Shown piece by piece: positions 59,882-64,000 of a stretch of DNA of 64,000 bases. Each line of letters opens with the position of its first letter. The first letter of the stretch is position 1. A program made the translations under genes and the position numbers. This DNA comes from Pseudomonas fluorescens. GTDB taxonomy: Bacteria; Pseudomonadota; Gammaproteobacteria; Pseudomonadales; Pseudomonadaceae. The DNA is taken from positions 1-64,000 of the forward strand of contig NZ_CABVIX010000010.1 in NCBI RefSeq assembly GCF_902498185.1, read 5' to 3'. Under the pieces are notes generated by a model that was given only the letters and a program-made list of their open reading frames with translations, ran no database searches and had not been told where the DNA came from.

Positions 59882-61102
59882 ATGAAGTTTGTTGACGAAG
59901 TATCGATCCGGGTCAAGGCCGGTGATGGTGGTAACGGTTGCATGAGCTTCCGTCGCGAGAAATTCATCGAGAACGGTGGCCCCAACGGTGGTGATGGTGG
60001 CGACGGTGGTTCGGTGTACCTGGTTGCCGACGATAACCTCAATACCCTGGTCGACTATCGTTATACCCGGCATTTCGATGCCCAGCGCGGCGCCAATGGC
60101 GGCAGCACCGACTGCACGGGCAAGAAGGGCGAAGACATGTTCCTGCGCGTGCCGGTCGGCACCACGGTGATCGATGCGAGCACCCAGGAAGTGATCGGTG
60201 ACCTGATCACCCCGGGCCAGAAGCTGATGGTCGCTCAAGGCGGCTGGCACGGCCTGGGGAACACCCGTTTCAAGTCCAGCACCAACCGTGCCCCACGCCA
60301 GACCACCCCAGGCAAGCCGGGCGACCAGCGTGACCTGAAGCTCGAGATGAAGGTACTGGCCGACGTTGGCCTGCTTGGCCTGCCCAACGCTGGCAAGAGC
60401 ACCTTCATTCGCTCGGTCTCGGCTGCCAAGCCGAAGGTTGCCGACTACCCGTTCACCACCCTGGTGCCAAACCTGGGCGTAGTCAGCGTGGATCGCTGGA
60501 AGAGCTTTGTCATCGCCGACATTCCCGGTCTGATCGAAGGCGCCTCCGAGGGTGCCGGCCTGGGTATCCGCTTCCTCAAGCACCTGGCGCGTACCCGACT
60601 GCTGCTGCACCTCGTCGACCTCGCGCCGCTGGATGAAAGCAGCTCCGCCGATGCCGCCGAAGTCATCGTCAACGAGCTGACCCGCTTCAGCCCGTCGCTG
60701 GCCGAGCGTGACCGCTGGCTGGTGCTGAACAAGACCGACATGCTGATGGACGACGAGCGTGACGAGCGCGTCAAGGAAGTGGTCGAGCGTCTGCAGTGGG
60801 AAGGCCCGGTCCATGTGATCTCGGCGATCTCCAAGCAGGGCACCGAGCAGCTCAGCCGCGACATCATGCGCTACCTCGAAGACCGCGCCGACCGCCTGGC
60901 CAACGACCCGGCCTACGCCGAAGAGCTGGCCGACCTGGACCAGCGCATCGAAGACGAAGCCCGTGCCCAGCTGCAGGCCCTGGACGACGCCCGCGCCCTG
61001 CGCCGCACCGGCGTCAAGAGCGTGCACGACATCGGCGACGATGACGACTGGGATGACGAGGACGACGAAGACGGTCCGGAAATCATTTACGTGCGCGACT
61101 GA
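59882..61102 (+). CDS. obg: GTPase Obg/CgtA
   Basis: A 406-residue ribosome-associated GTPase. The glycine-rich Obg fold is at about residues 1-158 (KAGDGGNGCMSFRREKF...). The G domain has G1 GLPNAGKST near 166, the TTL switch, G3 DIPG near 213 and G4 NKTD near 283. An acidic tail (DDDDWDDEDDEDG) lies near the C-terminus. Obg acts in 50S assembly and links growth to the stringent response. The start lies 190 bases after rpmA, in its own transcription unit. Confidence 0.97.
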   Translation: MKFVDEVSIRVKAGDGGNGCMSFRREKFIENGGPNGGDGGDGGSVYLVADDNLNTLVDYRYTRHFDAQRGANGGSTDCTGKKGEDMFLRVPVGTTVIDASTQEVIGDLITPGQKLMVAQGGWHGLGNTRFKSSTNRAPRQTTPGKPGDQRDLKLEMKVLADVGLLGLPNAGKSTFIRSVSAAKPKVADYPFTTLVPNLGVVSVDRWKSFVIADIPGLIEGASEGAGLGIRFLKHLARTRLLLHLVDLAPLDESSSADAAEVIVNELTRFSPSLAERDRWLVLNKTDMLMDDERDERVKEVVERLQWEGPVHVISAISKQGTEQLSRDIMRYLEDRADRLANDPAYAEELADLDQRIEDEARAQLQALDDARALRRTGVKSVHDIGDDDDWDDEDDEDGPEIIYVRD

Positions 61103-61120
61103 CCGGTTGCAGTACACTGA

Positions 61121-61146
61121 ACGCCGCTCATTCGAGCGGCGTTTTT
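61121..61146 (+). terminator. Intrinsic terminator between obg and proB
   Basis: ACGCCGCTC at 61121-61129 pairs with GAGCGGCGT around ATTC, followed by TTTT. It starts 18 bases after the obg stop, so proB may be partly uncoupled from obg. Confidence 0.85.
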
Positions 61147-61186
61147 GTATCTACGGTATCTACAGATCGACATAGGTTGGAAGAAG

Positions 61187-62305
61187 ATGCGGAGCAAGGT
61201 GACGGGTGCGCGGCGTTGGGTGGTCAAGATCGGCAGCGCCCTGCTGACGGGCGATGGCAAGGGGCTTGACCGTGCGGCAATGGCTGTGTGGGTCGAGCAG
61301 ATGGTGGCCTTGCGCAAGGCAGGCGTCGAGTTGGTGCTGGTGTCCTCCGGGGCCGTGGCGGCCGGCATGAGCCAGCTGGGCTGGAGCAAGCGACCGAGCG
61401 CGATGAACGAGCTGCAGGCGGCAGCCTCGCTGGGCCAGATGCGCCTGGTGCAGGCCTGGGAATCGAGCTTTGCCGAGCACGGCAGGCACACCGCGCAGAT
61501 CCTCCTGACCCACGACGACCTCTCCGACCGCAAGCGCTACCTCAACGCCCGCAGTACTTTGCGCACCCTGGTGGAGCTGGACGTGGTCCCGGTGATCAAC
61601 GAGAACGACACCGTGGTCACCGACGAGATCCGCTTCGGCGACAACGACACCCTCGCGGCGCTGGTAGCCAACCTGGTCGAGGCCGACCTGCTGGTGATCC
61701 TTACCGACCGCGACGGCATGTTCGATGCCGACCCGCGCACCAACCCCGGTGCGCAGCTCATCTCCGAAGCCCGTGCCGACGACCCGAGCCTCGACGCGGT
61801 GGCCGGAAGCACCGGCGGCGCCCTGGGCCGCGGCGGCATGCAGACCAAGCTGCGCGCCGCGCGTCTGGCAGCCCGCTCCGGCGCACATACCATCATCGTC
61901 GGTGGCCGCCTCGAGCGCGTACTTGACCGTCTGAAAGCCGGCGAACAGCTGGGTACCCTGCTTTCTCCCGAGCGCGGCATGATCGCCGCGCGCAAGCAGT
62001 GGCTGGCCGGCCACCTGCAGACCCGCGGCACCCTGGTGCTCGACGATGGTGCCGTGCGCGCGCTGCGCGAAGCCAACAAGAGCCTGCTACCGGTCGGGGT
62101 CAAGACCGTGCAGGGCAGTTTCCGCCGTGGCGAGATGGTAGTGTGCGTCGGCCCCGAAGGTCTTGAGGTGGCGCGTGGCCTTGCCAACTACAGCGCCCTT
62201 GAGGCGCAGAAGATCATCGGCCAGTCGTCCGAGGCGATCGAGAGCCTGCTCGGCTATAGCGCCGAGCCGGAGTTGATCCATCGCGACAACCTGGTGCTGG
62301 TATGA
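61187..62305 (+). CDS. proB: Glutamate 5-kinase
   Basis: A 372-residue enzyme for the first step of proline synthesis. The amino-acid kinase domain (about 1-255) shows VVKIGSALLT near residue 10, LVSSGAVAAGM near 52, and VPVINENDTVVTDEIRFGDNDTLAA near 137. A C-terminal PUA domain (about 275-355) is present. The ATG at 61187 follows GGAAGAAG. The stop overlaps the creA start by ATGA. Confidence 0.97.
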   Translation: MRSKVTGARRWVVKIGSALLTGDGKGLDRAAMAVWVEQMVALRKAGVELVLVSSGAVAAGMSQLGWSKRPSAMNELQAAASLGQMRLVQAWESSFAEHGRHTAQILLTHDDLSDRKRYLNARSTLRTLVELDVVPVINENDTVVTDEIRFGDNDTLAALVANLVEADLLVILTDRDGMFDADPRTNPGAQLISEARADDPSLDAVAGSTGGALGRGGMQTKLRAARLAARSGAHTIIVGGRLERVLDRLKAGEQLGTLLSPERGMIAARKQWLAGHLQTRGTLVLDDGAVRALREANKSLLPVGVKTVQGSFRRGEMVVCVGPEGLEVARGLANYSALEAQKIIGQSSEAIESLLGYSAEPELIHRDNLVLV

Positions 62306-62772
62306 GCTGTTTCAACGGTTTCAACAGGCTGCTTGCCGCTGCGGCACTCGCTGTGCCGATGCTGGCGGGCGCCGAGGAGATCGGCCAGGTCTCGACCGTG
62401 TTCAAGTTTGTCGGGCCCAATGATCGCATCGTCGTCGAAGCGTTCGATGATCCCAAGGTCGAGGGCGTGACCTGTTATCTCTCGCGTGCCAAGACAGGTG
62501 GGCTGAAAGGCGGGCTGGGGTTCGCCGAGGACCGCGCGGAGGCGTCGATCGCCTGTCGCCAGGTCGGGCCGATCAAGTTCGACGGGCAGCTCAAGGATGG
62601 CGAGGTGGTGTTCAAGGAGCGCACCTCGCTGGTATTCAAGACCATGCAGGTGGTGCGCTTTTTGGACAAGAAGCGCAATACCCTGGTGTACCTGGTGTAC
62701 AGCGACCGGGTGATCGAGGGTAGCCCGCAGAATGCGGTGACGGCGATTCCGATATTGCCTTGGGTGCAGTGA
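62302..62772 (+). CDS. creA: CreA family exported protein
   Basis: A 156-residue protein with a signal peptide (about residues 1-24, ending LAGAEE). The CreA domain contains VFKFVGPNDRIVVEAFDDPKVEGVTCYLSRAKTGG and two Cys residues that could form a disulphide. CreA is widespread and probably periplasmic, with unknown role. It is translationally coupled to proB and ends at a convergent hairpin. Confidence 0.93.
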   Translation: MSCFNGFNRLLAAAALAVPMLAGAEEIGQVSTVFKFVGPNDRIVVEAFDDPKVEGVTCYLSRAKTGGLKGGLGFAEDRAEASIACRQVGPIKFDGQLKDGEVVFKERTSLVFKTMQVVRFLDKKRNTLVYLVYSDRVIEGSPQNAVTAIPILPWVQ

Positions 62773-62787
62773 TCTGATCCCACGTTT

Positions 62788-62828
62788 GCAGTGCCCCGTT
62801 CGCTGGCTTGCCAGCGAATGGGCACTGC
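62788..62828. repeat. Nested palindrome (REP-like) between creA and the mks gene
   Basis: Outer arms GCAGTGCCC and GGGCACTGC enclose an inner TTCGCTGG-CTTG-CCAGCGAA hairpin. It sits between convergent gene ends and likely terminates both. It shares the GCTGGC-type core with the element at 21892-21941. Confidence 0.65.
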
Positions 62829-62840
62829 GGTCAGTAGGCC

Positions 62841-64000
62841 CTACACCAGGGCCTCGGCCTCTTCCTCCCGCACCTCCACCTTCACCTCTTCCAGCCGGCT
62901 GATGTACTTCCAGTCATCCTCATCGATGTAGATGCCATTCGGCCCACTGCCACCCTCCAGATCGATCGCCACGTGCGCCGACACTTGCGGCTTGACGCTC
63001 GCCAGGATCGGCACAAAGCCCAGCTGCTGGCTGGTCTCCAGCAGCGCGGCCTGGTTGCGCTCGTCGATGTCGGCTGCTTCGTCCAGGTAGTAAGGCAGGC
63101 GCACACGGCCGGCCTGGTCACGGTCCATCAGGTGCAGCAACAGGTACATGTTGGTCAGCGCCTTGATGGTCATCGTGGTGCCGTTGGACGCCGCGCCGTC
63201 GATATCGGTGTGGATCACCGGCTGGCCGTTGACCTTGGTGATCTCGAAGGCGAGCTCGAACAGGTCCTTGAGGCCCAGCTGGTTATGGTTGGCCGCGACC
63301 AGCCGTGCCAGGTACTCCTTGGCCTCTTCGTTCTTGTTGTCCTGCTCGGCACTCTGGCTCAGGTCGAACACCGACAACGTCTCGCCTTCTTCGTACTGCC
63401 CGGCACTGTGGATGATCTGGTCGATGTGCTTGAGCGCTTCCTTGTTCGGCGCCAGGACAATCCGGAAGCTTTCCAGGTTGGACACCTGGCGCTTGTTGAT
63501 CTCGCGGTTGAACAGCGCCAGCTGGTGCTCGAGGCTGTCATAGTCGCTGCGAATGTTGCGCAAGGTCCGGGCGATGTCGGTGACCGCGGCGCGGCGGGCC
63601 TTGCCCAGGGTCAAGGCTTCGTCGGTGCGGTGCGCGTAGGCGTTGATGAGCAGGTGCAGGCGGCGCTCCATGTCGTCTTCGTTGTCGAACTTCGCCACGC
63701 CCTTGAGGCGCACCTGGGCATACAACGCCTCGATCTGGCCGTCGACCCGCTGCAGGCCCTGCCAGCTGTCCTGGTAGTCATTGAGCAGCGGCAGCAGGTT
63801 GTCCATGGAGTCGTCCACCGCTTCCATGAACGGCGTGCCATACGGCAGGTCAGTCGGCAGCAGGTGGCGGCGGCGCAGGGCGTCGTCGAGGGTGCGCTGC
63901 CTGGCTTCCAGGTCGGCGATCTGCCGGTTCACCAGTTGCAGCTTGGCGGACAGTTGCTGGACGCGTTCGGTGAAGGCATCGCTTGAGCGCTTCAGCTCGT
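62841..64000 (-). CDS. SMC-like condensin ATPase (MksB/JetC type), C-terminal part
   Basis: The reading frame is open from its stop at 62841 to the window edge, giving the last 386 or so residues. A long coiled coil (ending near RQVSNLESFRIVLAPN) leads into an ATPase head half. There, SNGTTMTIKALTNMYLLLHL stands where SMC/MukB proteins have the ABC signature, and RVRLPYYLDEAADIDERN gives Walker B with catalytic Glu. The C-terminal PILASVKPQVSAHVAIDL segment is typical of Mks/Jet SMC proteins. It is the last gene on its strand; any kleisin and KITE genes should lie to the right. A GTG at 63932 is internal, not the start. Confidence 0.75.
   Translation of the reverse strand, partial: ELKRSSDAFTERVQQLSAKLQLVNRQIADLEARQRTLDDALRRRHLLPTDLPYGTPFMEAVDDSMDNLLPLLNDYQDSWQGLQRVDGQIEALYAQVRLKGVAKFDNEDDMERRLHLLINAYAHRTDEALTLGKARRAAVTDIARTLRNIRSDYDSLEHQLALFNREINKRQVSNLESFRIVLAPNKEALKHIDQIIHSAGQYEEGETLSVFDLSQSAEQDNKNEEAKEYLARLVAANHNQLGLKDLFELAFEITKVNGQPVIHTDIDGAASNGTTMTIKALTNMYLLLHLMDRDQAGRVRLPYYLDEAADIDERNQAALLETSQQLGFVPILASVKPQVSAHVAIDLEGGSGPNGIYIDEDDWKYISRLEEVKVEVREEEAEALV

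Overview
This is a stretch of a high-GC gammaproteobacterial chromosome of the genus Pseudomonas, most likely the P. putida / P. entomophila group. The evidence is the gene content and order: recCBD, mmsAB with a LysR regulator, ggt next to an McpS-type chemoreceptor, pcaHG, cioAB, radA, cstA, glyA, morA, ettA, gdhA and rplU-rpmA-obg-proB. Almost everything is core or near-core chromosome. I saw no insertion sequence, prophage, CRISPR array or tRNA gene.

Layout. 1-127: the 3' end of a 5S rRNA gene and the rrn terminator. 248-9479: recC-recB-recD, the overlapping operon for double-strand break repair. 9492-17395: valine and beta-alanine catabolism (mmsAB, with a divergent LysR regulator), a small cupin, a small monooxygenase divergent from the quinone reductase gene mdaB, a second LysR gene, and periplasmic gamma-glutamyltransferase. 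17406-21885: the chemoreceptor McpS behind a sigma-28-type promoter, a zinc metallopeptidase, and protocatechuate 3,4-dioxygenase (pcaHG) behind a PcaQ-like box. 21949-26259: trmA, two transporters and an acetyltransferase. 26453-29226: the cyanide-insensitive bd-type oxidase, with an Anr/FNR box upstream and a 51-residue DUF2474 partner downstream. 29239-38020: rlmG, fpr, mscL, radA, an NCS2 nucleobase permease, a MapZ-like PilZ protein, cstA and ybdD. 38106-45118: the metallochaperone-type GTPase yjiA, an unrecognised ORF, glyA, and the large c-di-GMP enzyme gene morA. 45357-57775: ettA, gdhA, a GreB-like factor, an Lnb_N/DUF4105 protein with a barrel-like tail, a DUF3015 protein, a Lon-like protease, YqhA, FklB and several small conserved proteins, one with a Fur box. 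57873-62772: ispB, rplU, rpmA, obg, proB and creA. 62841-64000: the C-terminal end of an SMC-like (Mks/Jet) ATPase that runs off the window.

How it fits together. The most coherent theme is regulation of nutrient use and respiration. Exact AAnAAYAA motifs of the Crc/Hfq type lie at the translation start regions of mmsA, ggt, cstA and the NCS2 permease gene. The window also carries candidate sites for PcaQ (pcaHG), a GntR/FCD regulator (NCS2 permease), Anr (cioAB), Fur (a small protein) and sigma-28 (mcpS). A second theme is motility and c-di-GMP: McpS, the PilZ protein resembling MapZ, and MorA. No wholly new multi-gene system is evident. The best candidates for new biology are the Lnb_N-barrel protein, the orphan ORF at 39180-39764, the Lon-like protease with arginine in its P-loop, the GreB-like factor with a swapped acidic tip, and the partial Mks-type condensin at the right edge.
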